Shown here: one piece after another, positions 48,895-61,769 of the stretch
Numbering within the stretch: the stretch's first letter is position 1
Layout: each line of letters starts with the position of its first letter
NCBI GenBank assembly: GCA_905183005.1
Contig: CAJJDO010000002.1
Span: forward strand, 534,656-598,655
DNA: 64,000 nucleotides
Source of the DNA: Paramecium pentaurelia
Taxonomy: Eukaryota; Ciliophora; Oligohymenophorea; Peniculida; Parameciidae
Direction: 5' to 3'
The notes under the pieces: generated by a model
Told to the model about the DNA's origin: nothing
The model's input: only the letters and a program-made list of their open reading frames with translations
Databases searched by the model: none
Made by a program: the position numbers and the translations under genes

Positions 48895-51800
48895 ATGGGA
48901 AATGCAATTTCAAATGGGAAATTGATATCTCCAATATCTATTGATGCATAGATAAAAGAGTCATAATTAACAATAAGATTCATGTTAGATTAAAAGAAAT
49001 TAATGGCTCAAAAAAATACATTACCTAAAGATTTTGATTAATAGATATCTTAATTAATAAAAGAATTGAAAGTTGAGCCAAAACTTCTCTAATAATTCTA
49101 AAGCACTCCTTAAAGTAAAATAATATAATATAATTAGATTTTAAATGCTTAATTCTAAATGAATATAAAAACATCACAGGAAAGAATTTATTATAAAATT
49201 TACCAAATGATGAAGTCAACTATTTTAATTAGAAATTATCTAATCCAACACTTTAAGATTTAGAATAATTAAGAAGATATCTCAAAAATCTATAGATTCA
49301 AGATTAATAAGATAAATTAGAGCAATTTCATATTACTATTAATTTACTTATAGAAAACTTATTTAGATTTCACTAATAAGCATAATAAATAATTGAAAAA
49401 AAGAAGCCTCCTTGTTATCTATATTAAGTTTAAATCTTAAATATTCTTGAAATTTTAGTAAAAATAGAAAAAAACTAATAATAAATGTTAACCATTCCAG
49501 ATTCAATGGATATTATATTAAAAAATCTACATCCATTTCATGTTGAATTAACAACAACTGTATTAGAAATTGCATCTCATTTATGTTGGAATACAGATGA
49601 AGGATATAATTGGGTTCTAAAAAGTTTAAATAAATTGTATGAAGATAATGAAATTATCTTTTTTGTTAATACTTTAAAAAAAAGTAGAAATGCTGTTATG
49701 ATTGCCACAATATGTGTATTTATTGTAACACTTACTGAATCTCCAACTTAAGAAGAGGAAAGAAAAAGAATGAGATAATAATTTATATCTACTGGAATGG
49801 CTGATGTTTATAAAATGATTATCAATAAAATTGAAGAATTTGAATACAAAGCAGATGAATTAAGATTTGAAGTTGTTTTATAATAAATAATTGATCATAA
49901 TAAATAAAAACATTAAATTTAAACAGATCCTAATTTCACTGAAGAAATTAAATTACCTATGTTATATCAAAGAGAATCTAGAAAGTGTTATGATATATCA
50001 GAGTTTTCTAATTCCATTAAAATTATTGAAGGATAAATTGAAGCATTTCTAGAAAATAATAAAGATATACCTAATTAATAACCATAAGAACCAAAAAAAT
50101 CAGAAGTTAAATAACATGCTAAACATTTAAAATCTACATTTCTTGCTCCTTAATATTTAAATTTAATTTAAGATGAAATGGGAAAAGCTAATTTAACTAA
50201 TTTATAAAGAACAGTTGAAAATATTAAACATGAATCCAAAATAAGAGGTAGTCAAATTGTTACTGAATTTGCAGAAGGTATTTCTAAATATATTGATAAA
50301 CTCAATTAGCCATCTTAAAAAGAAACTGAAAATATAGAGAGTTTATAATTTGAATTAATGAAATAATAAATTGATGATTTACATGAAAAAATTTCTAGTT
50401 TAGAAAATGAAATTAAAGATTTAAATACTAAAAAATAATCAAATGAAGCATTTGTTGATGTTTTATAAAGAAAAATTGGTGATATGGAAAAAAAATTGAA
50501 ATCAGATTAAACTAATTATTCCCAATTAAATGAATAATTAGCTTCCAAAAATAAGGATTATAGAGCACTTTAATAAGAAAATGAATCATAATAAAAAGCA
50601 ATCTAACAATTAGAAAATGAAGTTAATTAATTAAAAGAAAAACTAAATATTATGCAATTAGCCAAAGCTCAAAAAATGGAATTAGAAGTACCTCCTTAAA
50701 GGCTTTCTCATAAATAAGATAATACTGAAGAGTTGAAACAACAACTAGACTAACTCAAATAAGATCTACATTAATAAAATTAAAAATTTATCATTCAAGA
50801 AAATGAAATTAAAAGTAATTTTATCTATTTTTATGATAGAATTTTAATAATAATTAAAAGAATAAAGTGAAAATTTATAAACAAAGGAGATTTAATTAAC
50901 CGAAAAAAATAAGGAATGTAGAGAACTATAAGCAACAAATGAAAAATTAATAAAAAAGAAATAGGCTAAAAAAAACCAATTATAATAATTGAAAGAAAAA
51001 ATATAGTCTGTTAATTATGTTAAAACTTAAGCAACCAAAATTTAAAATGAACTCAAAACTATTGAACAATATTAAGAAGAGCTTATAAGATTAAATAATA
51101 TTATAGAAGAATAAGCCATTATTTTAGAATAATAAAAACAATACACATCTAAACTTGATGAAATGAGAGATAAATAACAAGAGCAAGAGTTAAAAATTAA
51201 TCAAATGGAAGATGAAAACAAAAGTATATAATAAATAAATTATTTCCTTAGAATAATTAATTAATAATTAAACTCTACAAGATAAACTGTAATAATTGCA
51301 ATAGGAAAAGGAAAATTTAGAAAAAAAATTACTTAATTAACTATAAAATGCTGCGCAATCTAGTAATACATTTGCACCCCCTCCTCCGCCATTACCTGGG
51401 TCAACTTAAACAAGTTCCTTTATTCCTCCACCACCCCCTCCTCCTCCTGGAGGTTCCAAAACTTTACCTCCACCTCCACCACCACCACCTCCTCCTCCTC
51501 CTCCTCCAGGAAGTAAAACTGCTCCACCACCTCCTCCTCCTCCGCCTCCAGGAGGTAAAAGTGCTCCTCCTCCCCCACCACCTCCTCCACCTCCAGGATC
51601 AAAAGCAGGGGGACCACCACCTCCACCTCCACCTCCTCCACCTGGTGGTAAGACTGGATCTGCACCACCTCCTCCTCCTCCGCCTGGAGGCCCAAGACCC
51701 CCAGGACCTCCTCCTCCTCCTGGAGGTGCTCCTCCACTTCCTCCTGGACCAAGACCTCCTGGCGGCCCTGATCCTTAATTTGGAGCTTCAACAGGAAAAC

Positions 51801-53081
51801 AAAAACATAAACCTAATGTCTAACTAAAATAAGTTTGCTGGACAGTTATCAAACCGGAATAAATTAAAAATACTATTTGGGAATAGATAGATGATACTAA
51901 ATTAAAATTGGATTTTTCTATTATTGAGAATCTTTTTGCAGTAAAGGCAACATAAAGTAATGCAAGCAATTAAAGTGGAGCTAATCAACCTTAGAAGCCA
52001 GCAAAAATTTCAATGTTGGGGCCTGAAAGAGTCAAAAATTTAGAAATAGTTTTAGGCAAACTTAAAATGTCAAATCAATTAATAGTTGATAGTCTTTATC
52101 AGTAAGTTTATTAAAGTTATATTAAAGATTTGATGAAACTATATTAAAACCAAATGTAGTTGAATCATTAATAACAGCAATGCCAAATGAGACAGAGATT
52201 GGACTGTGGCAAGATTAAGATTAATCAAATTTAGCATTACCAGATATTTTTTGTATAAATATTAGCTCAGTAAAGGGTTATGATTATAGGTTATTAATTT
52301 AAAATATGTTAGATTATTATCATTAAAATTTAAATATAATTATAAAGAATTAGCAGAAGATTTAGAATAGAAAATAGTAGGGTTTAAAAAAGTGATTGAA
52401 AGAACTAGAAATGATAAGAATACAAAAGTTGTAATGGAATATGCATTAGCAGCTGGAAATTATATGAATGGTCAATCTGCAAGAGGAGGTGCATATGGAT
52501 TTAAATTTGATATGATGGAAAAATTAGCTGATGTTAAAAGTACAGATAATAAAAGCAGTTTATTAATGTTTATAATATAGAAAGCAGAGGAGGATTTAAA
52601 ATAAGAATTAGTGATGGTTGATGAAAATTTAGATGAAATTGAATTAGCTGGTATATTAATGAATGTAAAATTTAGCTAAAACACCTTTAAGTTAATTAGG
52701 TGCTGATTTGAATGAATTAAAAAAGAATTCTAAGACTGTTGATAAGGCTATCAAATCAAAAGTATCTCCTCCGATTTAAGATTTAGTTGAAGAAAAACTA
52801 TAAGATTTTTATTAATAAGTTATTACTTAATTAGCTGAATTTGAGACTTAATTAAAGCAATTGGAATCACAATATGAAGATCTTTCTAATTTTTATGCTG
52901 AAACAAAAGTTCCTTTTGATAAATTTTTTGAAAAATTTTATAAGTACAAAACTGTATTGAGATAAGCTAAATAAAATATTAATAAAATAAAATTAGCAGA
53001 AGAAAAAGAATTAGAAAAAAAGAAGAAGCTAGAACAATAACAGCAAAATTAATAATAATAGAAATAATAACAATAATAATC

Positions 53082-53120
<39 letters not shown>

Positions 53121-53335
53121 GTAGGATTAATCATAAATTAAAAAAAAGTAGGAAGGTAATTTTTAATATAAATAAAGATAATTCACTATCAGGTTTAAAG
53201 AAACTTGATAAAACTTAAATTTTAAATGAAGTTGCAAAAAGAAGAGAATCAAAAAAAACTAGTATTCTGTAACTAGCCAATGTTTTAGTTAAGCAATAAA
53301 TTTAGACAACTTTAGCATAAACTTAGGAACATTGA
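48895..53335 (+). CDS. Formin (FH1-FH2 actin nucleator)
   Basis: Seven introns (49115-49137, 50815-50839, 51224-51251, 52102-52127, 52270-52289, 52651-52675, 53156-53177) give 1423 residues. The start MGNAISNGKL is a possible myristoylation site. Residues about 20-400 resemble the GTPase-binding/FH3 region of diaphanous-type formins, then a long coiled coil (about 410-790). The FH1 region (about 797-935) has seven or so polyproline blocks separated by GG or GS linkers, which recruit profilin-actin. FH2 (about 950-1335) shows DSLYQFDETILKPNVVESLI, ELAEDLEQKIVGFKKVIERT, YALAAGNYMNGQSARGGAYG and FKFDMMEKLADVKSTDNKSS. These match the FH2 signature around GNYMN. The C-terminus has a poly-Gln run encoded by TAA/TAG, then a basic tail. 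It should nucleate unbranched actin filaments. Confidence 0.95.
53049..53120 (+). repeat. TAA-rich repeat encoding poly-Gln
   Basis: Runs of TAA with a few TAG, CAA, AAA and TCA triplets, ending in an uninterrupted (taa)n of about 12 units at 53083-53120. In this code it encodes polyglutamine near the C-terminus of the formin. Such a tract is prone to length change by slippage without loss of frame. Confidence 0.9.
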
Positions 53336-53452
53336 AAATTAGTTATTAATATAAATATTATTTAAATTAAAATTTTTCAACAATATTTTTCAATAATTTT
53401 TTCTGAATTTTTAACATAAATATTTAATCATGATTTGCAATAATAATTTTGA

Positions 53453-55194
53453 ATGTTTAAAAAAGTTAAAAATTACTTCAAATCTCTAAGAATGAGTAAC
53501 TAAATCATTCTTATCAACTTCTGCATCATAACTTTTACAGTGCTAAGCATATTAGTTACATATTAAGTTTAGTCAGCTATCTTTTTCACTTTTATCGAAA
53601 AGTCTTCTTAAACCTTATCATAAAAACAAGAAAAACAATTAGTTTAACTCATCTCTAAATAACTTAGACAGTATATATAGCACAAAAATTCTCAAAGTAT
53701 TTGTAATAATTAATATAGCATTATCAAATTTACAACATTCTAGTGATTTCTTTTAGTATGTTAATTAATCAAGAAATCGATATAGAGTGATTTAAAGTCA
53801 ATTTTAAGAATGCCTTGATTAGGAATAAATAAACATATAGACTGTAGTTTATAATTCAGATATAATATGTTAAGGATTTGAAAACGTAAAATCTAATGAT
53901 TAAGGATAAGTTTTTAATGATACTTTAAGTTTACTCAGTCCATTTACATAATTATTTGTTGTTAATGATGATTCAAAAATATTGTATTTTGATATTCCTA
54001 AAGCTTAATATTTTGGATCTTTTCCTACATCAATCAAATTTAAGAATTATAGTTTATACACAAGACCTTGGTAATTATAGAAATAACGTATAGGTATATC
54101 AATCATATGACTTAATCTTAAATATATCCAAATTCTAGTTACTTTTACTCACCTATATTATTATCAGCTCGTGATAACTTACCTTATTCTGCATTGACAT
54201 ATTCTCTTATAGGCAATGACTCAATGTTTGGAATTGCATTATAATTATTACCTATACCTGATAATAACATATATAATATACCTTTAAATATCTTATTAGT
54301 ACATTAAAATGGTGATGTAATTTTAAGTACTATGGAGACTTTTCATTAACTTACTGGATTGGTTAGAATTACTAATACATCTTATACTGGTTTTAATGAA
54401 ACTGATTGGCAAACTATTCAATAGAATTCAATGATTAATCAAAATAGGGATGTGACATTTTATTTAATGAATAAGATATATAAAAGATCAGTATTTGTTT
54501 ATACATATTTATTCTAAAGGGAAAATTTAACCATGATAGTGTATTACATTAAATTATATTTAACAGTTTTAAGAATATTACTTATGAATAGGAGATTTCA
54601 GATGAAATTTAATTACTTATTGATAATTTAGAGTTAGAATTGATTTAATAAATTTAAATCTAGATTGGATGCTGTGCATTTTTACTGCTTGTAACAGCAA
54701 ATTTAATTAAGTGTATTTCAGCACCATTATTATAATTAATATAAGTTATTAATTAACATGTAATGAAAATAGGTAATAATTTAAATTCAGAAATATTTAA
54801 AATGGCTTTTAAAACAAAAACATAAATAAATTCAGATTTATTTTCTTCTTTGGCATATTAATTTATGGCATTAAAAGATTTATAAACAAAAAGTTCTTAA
54901 AGAAAAAGTAATCTTTGTTAATAAATGGAATCAATCTAATATAATTTAAAATTTTAAGAAACAGATACTAGCAAAATCAAGGAATTATTATAATTATTAC
55001 CTTAAAATGAATCTAAAATTCAAAATTTATCTTTTTTTTATTTTGATAATAAAAAATTAATAAATAACAATAAATCAAATTCAGAATTAAATGTAATAAA
55101 AAATGAAATTGATAAAAGTGATTAAGTATGTAAAAGAATAATACTAATTAATGATTTGCTTTAAAAAATATATCAATAAAACAAGCCGAGTTGA
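53453..55194 (+). CDS. Cache-domain membrane sensor-like protein (copy 1)
   Basis: Introns at 53697-53718, 54071-54093 and 54541-54566 give 556 residues. A short cytosolic start is followed by a TM segment (INFCIITFTVLSILVTYQV). A large extracytoplasmic domain follows with the double-Cache signature RPWYINHMTQ, SSYFYSPILL and LLVHQNGDVILSTMETFHQL. Then come a second TM segment (IGCCAFLLLVTANLIKCISA) and about 190 cytosolic residues with no recognised domain. The architecture is that of dCache sensors, which bind small extracellular molecules. The next gene is a paralogue with the same layout. Splicing of intron 2 is required to make the conserved RPWY run. Confidence 0.78.
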
Positions 55195-55465
55195 CTATTA
55201 ATTTACAATTAATTCTTAGCTTATTATAAAATATTTTTATAATTAATTTTCACATATTTTGATTTTTGCTTTTGAAATATTTAAACTTAAAATAAAGATT
55301 CTTTTTAAGCTTCTCTTATCTTATTAATGAATTCAAATTTTATTGCTTATTTCTAGAAATAATGACATAAATAAAATTAGACTATTTTAACAGTTGTATT
55401 TTATATGTTAAATATCAAATAATAGCATATAATTTATTTAATTAGTTTTACTTAAACATAGGATC

Positions 55466-57123
55466 ATGAGTTTGTTTACTTGTTTGAAAAGATAAAAAAT
55501 GGAGAATTAAATTATTTTTGGGATAATAGTAATCATGCTGATTTCAACTATATTTATTGGGATTGCTTTCCTTATTTAGAATATTGTACTTTTTAAAATG
55601 ATTGAAGCTTCATCATCTACTATTTTTATTAGACAAGAGAATAATTCAATTTAAAACCTTGGCTAATCAATCAAACAATATTTTATAAGAAAACATGAAT
55701 AGTGTAATAAATAGTTTTATTATTAGACATCCATAGATTAAATAACATAAATAAATTATTTCAATATTATTCAGATGTTCAACTCAAACTGAAGAAAACT
55801 GATTTATTGGAGTATTGTCTTTTTAAGGATGACATTAATGAAAATTAAATTCGTTATTCTGCAGCCTAATTTTGTTATTAAGCAGGTGGAGTTAGCGACC
55901 ATTTTACATTACCTAAAAATGATAAAACCATAGAGATATTTAATTAAACTACATAAATTTTGAATTAATTCACTATCAGTTTTCCAGTAACTTTAGAATC
56001 TATATTATCATATGCAGATCTATCAGATACACAGTTTTATGCTGCTTATCCTCTTGCCTATTCAGTAAAAGGATACGAACCAAAAAAAAGATTATGGTAC
56101 ACTAATCACATATAATAAATGAAGTTAAATCCTTAGAGTGATTTTTTCTATTCTCCTGCATTTTTGGTTGTCCATCTTTAGACTTATGCAATATCATTAA
56201 CTCATACTCTATTTAATTCTAAACAGGAGAAAATAGGGATGGCATAATAAATGATTTAATTAGTGGATTCAGCAATATAAGATCTTCCTTATAATGCTTT
56301 ATTAATAAACAAAGAAGGTTAATTAGTATTGAATGCAGCAGATTTTTATTATGATTCTAGAAATATTAATTACATTTATAATTAAACATTAACAGGTTTT
56401 AATGAAAGTGATTGGGAATTTATGAAATAACTTTCAAAAGATAAGAGTAATTTAAAATATTGTGATGAATATGAAAATGTTTACTGTTTATATGATAAAT
56501 TGTATAACTCTACAATTATTTTATATACAAGTCAATTGAAAAATGAAAATTTTACTATTTTATTGTAATATTATTTTTGATGATAATCTAGATATACAAA
56601 TTTTACATTGTAACAATAAGTGAATGAACAAATGGAATTACTATAAAAAGGGTTAGTAGAAGTTGTTAAAAGAATTTGTTTTGAACATATAGGATCTATC
56701 ATAATAATAACAGTAGTTTCGATGTTGGCAGTTAGAATGTTGTTTTTACCTTTAAAATATTTAATGAATAGTATAAAAAACCATATTTTATAAATTGGAA
56801 ACAATTTAAACAGAGAAATGTTTAAGATACTACATAATGCTAAAAGGAGAAGAGGGAATACATTTTCTAAATTAACATTTGAAATATTAAAATTTTAAGA
56901 TATATTGAACACTAGAAAGTCTCAAAGAAATCCAATATGTAATTAAATAGAAAATTTTTAATATAAATTTAAACATGAAGAAGAAAGAAAAATCAATTTA
57001 TTTTTAGATGAAATTTACTTTTCAAGAACAGATTGGTAAAATGATTTAAATGAAAGGAAATTATATCTCTTGTGCAAATAATTAATTCATGATTAATATA
57101 ATTATCAAAATCATTATTAATGA
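55466..57123 (+). CDS. Cache-domain membrane sensor-like protein (copy 2)
   Basis: Introns at 55704-55726 and 56565-56591 give 535 residues. It is built like copy 1. TM1 (IIFGIIVIMLISTIFIGIAF) is followed by the extracytoplasmic domain with RLWYTNHIQQMKLNPQSDFF, YSPAFLVVHL, ALLINKEGQLVLNAADFYYD and LTGFNESDWEFMKQL, where the GFNE-DW motif is shared with copy 1. TM2 (GSIIIITVVSMLAVRMLFLP) and a cytosolic tail follow. The tandem position, identical domain order and shared motifs show a local gene duplication, now well diverged. The tail ends abruptly in TGA, and related sequence continues downstream in another frame, so the present C-terminus may be shorter than the ancestral one. Confidence 0.77.
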
Positions 57124-57775
57124 ATTTATATCATTATGATTTATATTTCAATAATGAAGATCTATTATTTTATTAGATAATTTATATTATATTAATTTTC
57201 GGTTTATTTGTTCTAATTATATTGAATTATAATTAAAAAATAAAACGCTTAAATTAATTAGATTGCTATGAATGTTAATTTGTATATAATTAAGGATCAT
57301 GTCATATATTTTACTATAATTTATTCTCAATTTCATTATAATAACTCAATATAATAATAAAGTCAATAAATATAACAGCAATTAGATTATTCACTTAGTT
57401 CTGGTTATAGTTTTGTTTTATTCTTCACATTTTAACAGTTCAACATTTCATTATAATCTTCATCAACTTAATTATACTAATCTGATAGTTCATTTGATAG
57501 AATATCCATGAATGTTCTTGATGTATTCTATTAACTAACAAAAGCAATTTTATGAGATCCTCCTTTAATTATTTCATTTCCAGCCCAGTCCAATCTTGGG
57601 AGTGCTTATGTAATTTTCTATTAAGATGATTTCAATATTGGTTTAATTGATAAGTTTTAAGAGTCTCGTGAATCATTAGTATTAATCAATTCGGTTTAAG
57701 ACATTATCTTAAAAAGAAAAATAATGAATTTTATAATTAAGAAATTATTAATTTTCCTGAAGTAATATTAATGAT
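57124..57775 (+). pseudogene. Broken continuation of the Cache-type gene
   Basis: Directly after the copy 2 stop, coding-like sequence continues in a shifted frame, NLYHYDLYFNNEDLLFYQII. It then changes frame again to QQLDYSLSSGYSFVLFFTFQ and SSFDRISMNVLDVFYQLTKA, where a TGA interrupts. After this the same frame resumes with DPPLIISFPAQSNLGSAYVI, FYQDDFNIGLIDKFQESRES and LVLINSVQDIILKRK. No 20-32 nt intron repairs these breaks. The likeliest explanation is a decayed 3' part of the upstream sensor gene, or a third decayed copy. An unusual intron or a sequencing error at the TGA cannot be ruled out. Confidence 0.45.
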
Positions 57776-57897
57776 TCAATATTATGTAATAATATTCTAT
57801 AATAGTTCACAATTAGAATTGTTAAATAATTATATATGACTTTATTGAATTTTTATTACAATTATTGTACATTATAAGGAATGAATTAATTATATAT

Positions 57898-58785
57898 ATG
57901 CTTAATTAAGAAAATTACAAAATATAACAATTTTTAGTACATCTCTTCAATGTTGATACTTCGTACTCTACATGCTTTCATTTAACTGAACCCATGCTTT
58001 ATCAAGTTTTCATTGAATAGATTCATCAAGAAGACCAAAGATAAGATTTCACATCATTTGTTGAGTAGTACTAAATGATTTATAGGAAAGAGTTTAGGCC
58101 TTTATCTACAAGAACACATTTACATTAATAAAGTTTAGATAATGTTAAACCTTTTACATATCCATCAAATTCTTATGTGTGGATCAAAGCAAAATAAAAT
58201 AAATTAAAATAACAACTAACAGAATAGACATCAAAAGAAAAATCAATATCTACATAAAAATAATCAAGATAAAACTAATATATTGTTTATGAAAGCTTAT
58301 AATTAAATACACCAAAATAAATTAAGAATACTTTATTAATTACATCCCCAAGAATTTTTAAGAAAACTTCAAATAGTATGACTTTTGATTTGAATTCTAG
58401 AAATAGAAACTAAGAAAATGATTAAAAATAAAGTTTAAAAACACCATAATTTAAATAACCAAGATTTTCTGAATCAAAAAAAGGGAATTCTGTTGAAAGA
58501 CAGAAAGACTCTTTAAAATTTTCTAATAAAACTAAAATTACAAAAGAAACACCTTCATAATCTCATATTTAAAGACTAAGAAGTTTATCAGGAACTGAAA
58601 AATTAGCTGCACATCAATTAATTATTGGAACTATTAATGAAATTAATTAATTAGTACATAAAATGGAAGAACCAAAATTAGATAGAATTTAATCTGAAGA
58701 GAGTCCTTCTTTGTAAGTACCTTCTAGAATAGGAATTATGCCAGCTAAATTAATTTCAATAGATGTTAAAAAATATAAATAATGA
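57898..58785 (+). CDS. Hypothetical protein, basic and Ser/Gln-rich
   Basis: A single exon of 295 residues. ATG 57898 begins MLNQENYKIQQFLVHLFNVD and stays in frame to TGA 58785. A folded-looking N-terminus (to about residue 90) is followed by a basic low-complexity middle with repeated T-P and S-P sites (LITSPRIFKKTSNS, LKTPQFKQPRFSES). A short helix near the end reads AHQLIIGTINEINQLVHKME. No domain is recognised. The internal Met at 57973 is a possible alternative start, but the longer frame is fully open. Confidence 0.65.
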
Positions 58786-59099
58786 TATTATTGAATTATG
58801 TTACATAATTATTTAAAATTTTAATGTTTCATCTTCAAAACCATAAAGAAGGCTATTGGTATATCAATTATAATAATATAATTAATAAAATTCCTATAAA
58901 TTTAAGTTATTATAATAATACTAAATCAATTTATTAGAATTACAATCATATCTTTTCCTGAAAAAATATTGTTTTTTTATCAATTTTTATATTTTTATTT
59001 GAGTTTCTAAATGAAATTTTCATTTATTTTAAGTTATATTATAAGGTTTCGGTATAAGTTGTATTATTTATATTTTAATTTGTTGATCTGTTAAATATT
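58786..59099. other. Intergenic, no gene seen
   Basis: 314 bp AT-rich spacer between plus-strand genes. Confidence 0.5.
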
Positions 59100-60076
59100 A
59101 TGAGAAAATCACTGGGTCAATGCTTGCAAAAATCATCATTTCTAAGTCAAAGATAAACAAATCCTGATGTTACTTAAGATAAGAAATTAGGAGTGAGATT
59201 TGCTACTTAATATTAATTGACTGTACCTGATATTGTGATAAATGATCCAAATTAATTAGAATTGATTAGAATAAAAGAAAAATATAAATGGAAATGTGAA
59301 GAACTAGATAGAACTAAGTAAGTTATGGAAGAAGAACATAAATCAATAGAAGAGAGGTCTAATGTATATATACTTTTATATTAAGAAATTAAATAAAGGA
59401 GAAAAAGAAATGAGAATTTTGGCAACATAAATAAAGGAGAAACTTAATATTTTAGGAGAACAAGAATAGAATTTTAGAGAGAAAGTATAGTTATAAGAAG
59501 AGAAAATGAAGGAGAGGGAATAATAATTATAGATTAGTAAAAAATAATTAGAGGAATAGCAAAGTACATTAGAACTTGAAAAAAATAAATTGAAGATTAG
59601 AGAGAAATGTTTATAAGAAAAAGAATTTATTATTGATTAAAAATTAAGAGAAGTTGAATAATATATTGATAAATTAAAATATCAATTATAAAATGTTAAT
59701 TAGAAGGAAAGTACATTTTTATTATTATTCATAAGATTATTATCATTAATAAATAGATAAATTAAATTCAGGATTATAAACTATTATTTAACATGAATTA
59801 TCAATAAAAAATATTGAATTTAATTTAAGCAAATAAGTTTAACAATTAAGAGAAGTAGAATAAAGTTTAATTGAATAATTGCATAATTGTAAAAAATAAG
59901 AGGAAGTATTTGATTAAAGAGATTTAAATATATAAGTTAGTGAATAATTAATCAATCGTAAATTGGAATGGGATAATAAATAAATACAATCAGCTAAATT
60001 ATCTAAAATAAACACTGAAAATTCAAGAATGGAGATCTCAAACTTTGCTCATTCTGCTTTTTCACAAAAATATTGA
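59100..60076 (+). CDS. Coiled-coil protein
   Basis: Introns at 59364-59385 and 59711-59735 give 309 residues starting MRKSLGQCLQKSSFLSQRQT. Nearly all of it from residue 55 to 290 is heptad coiled coil (EKLNILGEQEQNFREKVQLQ and onward), ending SRMEISNFAHSAFSQKY. No other domain is present. It converges with the LITAF-domain gene 127 bp away. Confidence 0.72.
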
Positions 60077-60203
60077 AAGTTATTTAAATTACTATTCTAA
60101 ATCATAATTTATAAAAAGTTCTATAATAAGTTTATCTCATTTCTAAATAATATATTTCCTTAGAGATAACAATCAGAATTGTGAAATAAATTATATTTTA
60201 AGT

Positions 60204-60791
60204 TCAACATATATCATATTATTTTATCCCTACTTCTGTTTTACATGATGAACATTTATGAATTTTGTCTTAACAATCAGGCATAACACATGGAACCCAA
60301 CAACATAATATTCTTTTGAACAATAAATAATAATTTAATACCCTGTACACAGAAATAATAAACATGATACCATATAAGTTCCTGCTCCTATCTCAGTTGT
60401 CACATTTGTAATGCCTTATGTTTTACAAACTGGACATATAATTTAAATAGGAAAGGGTGCACCATTAGCATTGAACGATGGAGGAGTATTAAAATTACTT
60501 AATAATAAAGAATAGTACTTTCCAACTACAGTCTATAAATAAGGTGTTCCAACTTGAACTGGCTAAGAATAAACATTAGCAACAATTGGCTTAAATTATT
60601 TATATTTGATATACCTATCCATAAGTGACTTACTAGGACTATTATCCATATTATGTATATTGTTAAGCATAATTAGGTTATTAGGTAGGAATGAATTGTT
60701 ACTAAGGTTACTATTATTGTGTTGTTTAGACTTCAAATGATTGTGTAGTATTGCCCCAATATTAGGCTTGATTTGGATCAGATTATTACAT
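60204..60791 (-). CDS. LITAF-domain zinc membrane protein
   Basis: Introns at 60590-60614 and 60313-60341 give 177 residues. A 21-nt in-frame segment at 60498-60518 is probably a third intron (170 residues). The N-terminal 90 residues are Gln/Pro/Tyr-rich (MQQSDPNQAQYWGNTTQSFE). The LITAF domain follows: IICPVCKTQGITNVTTEIGA, a short hydrophobic insertion (MVSCLLFLCTGILCCWVPCV) and the second half DKIHKCSSCKTEVGIK. CPVC and H-x-C-SSC together bind one zinc, and the hydrophobic loop dips into the membrane. In animals LITAF/SIMPLE and CDIP sit on late endosomes or lysosomes; the same location is plausible here. Its start lies 31 bp from the stop of the lipase gene. Confidence 0.9.
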
Positions 60792-60822
60792 TTTTAATTT
60801 ATTCTATAAAATTTAAATTAAA

Positions 60823-61769
60823 TCACTAACAAGTGAGCAATTCTAATGTCATATCATAACCCATGTAATTAGCATGATCAGATACAGATAAATCAACTAA
60901 ATTAGCATTAGAACAATTGTCATCTTCTTTAAAGTTATCATTACATAATTAAACTCTAAAATTTAATAATTTATTACTTCTTATGGATGACCAATAAATA
61001 GTCCTTATAATAAGCTTCTTAATTCACATGATGGAATCCTTAAATAAGTGCTGGGAGATGAGGAACTGGATCATGATTATGAGTAACTCTAAATTTAGGT
61101 CCTGGAAATAGTTATTAATTAACATAAGTAAAGAAATTCTTATCACCAACTCTAGGTGATCCAAAAGTATAGAATTTACTTATAGTAAAACCTCTCTAAG
61201 ATAAAATTAGAATAATACTGTTGCCAAATACACAAGAGCATGATGAGCCAAAGCACCTCCTAAACTATGACCTGTAACAGTTATTTTGGCTAAGGGATAT
61301 TTCTTTGTTAAAGTTTTCAAACAATTCAAAACTTAATCTTAAATTCCCAGGAAAGAATAATAGAAACCTCTAAAATGATATTTATAGATTATTAAAAATA
61401 CCTATGAACTTAACAATTATTGGAACAATAGGGATAATCTGTTTTAATAAAGTCAATATCTTCAATCCAATTAGTAAGACTCCATGGTAAAGTTCCTCTA
61501 AACACTAAATAGATTTCATCTGTTTCAGGATGATATGCACCATATCCTGCATTATCATTTGTTGCATTGATGAAGAATGAAATATCAGTGATTGGTTTGA
61601 GTTCTTTGCATGGTTTGCCACAGTTCCAATTCTTAATGTGTTGTTAGCTGCAATAACTTGCTGATGTTAAATAAAACAAGTGTTTTGCAAATGCTTCATC
61701 ATATGTGTTATATTCTACTGTCTAATATGACAGTACTATAACAAGACTTATCAGAAGAATTTTCATCAT
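60823..61769 (-). CDS. Secreted class-3 lipase
   Basis: Introns at 61370-61401, 61196-61218 and 60956-60977 give 289 residues. The N-terminal signal peptide is MMKILLISLVIVLSYQTVEY. The alpha/beta-hydrolase core has LVFRGTLPWSLTNWIEDIDF (oxyanion loop), the nucleophile elbow TGHSLGGALAHHALVY (Ser158), FYTFGSPRVGDKNFFTYV, the acid in THNHDPVPHLP (Asp215) and the histidine in SDHANYMG (His273). All three members of the triad are present with normal spacing for fungal-type lipase_3 enzymes. Cysteines (CGKPC, YCSNNC, NDNC...DDNC) suggest disulphides. Likely role: digestion of triglycerides in food vacuoles or outside the cell. Confidence 0.95.

Noticed and set aside
51348..51827. Leu/His-rich plus-strand frame and the opposite Glu/Val-rich frame (51420-51791).
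   Set aside because: Both are antisense or out-of-frame readings of the proline-codon-rich FH1 region of the formin; their skewed composition comes only from (CCT)n.
56571..56804. 77-residue minus-strand frame.
   Set aside because: Antisense to TM2 and tail of the second Cache gene.
57124..57470. Frame starting MNLYHYDLYFNNED as an independent gene overlapping the copy 2 stop (ATGA).
   Set aside because: The following segments need further frame changes that no typical intron supplies, so a pseudogene or remnant is more likely.
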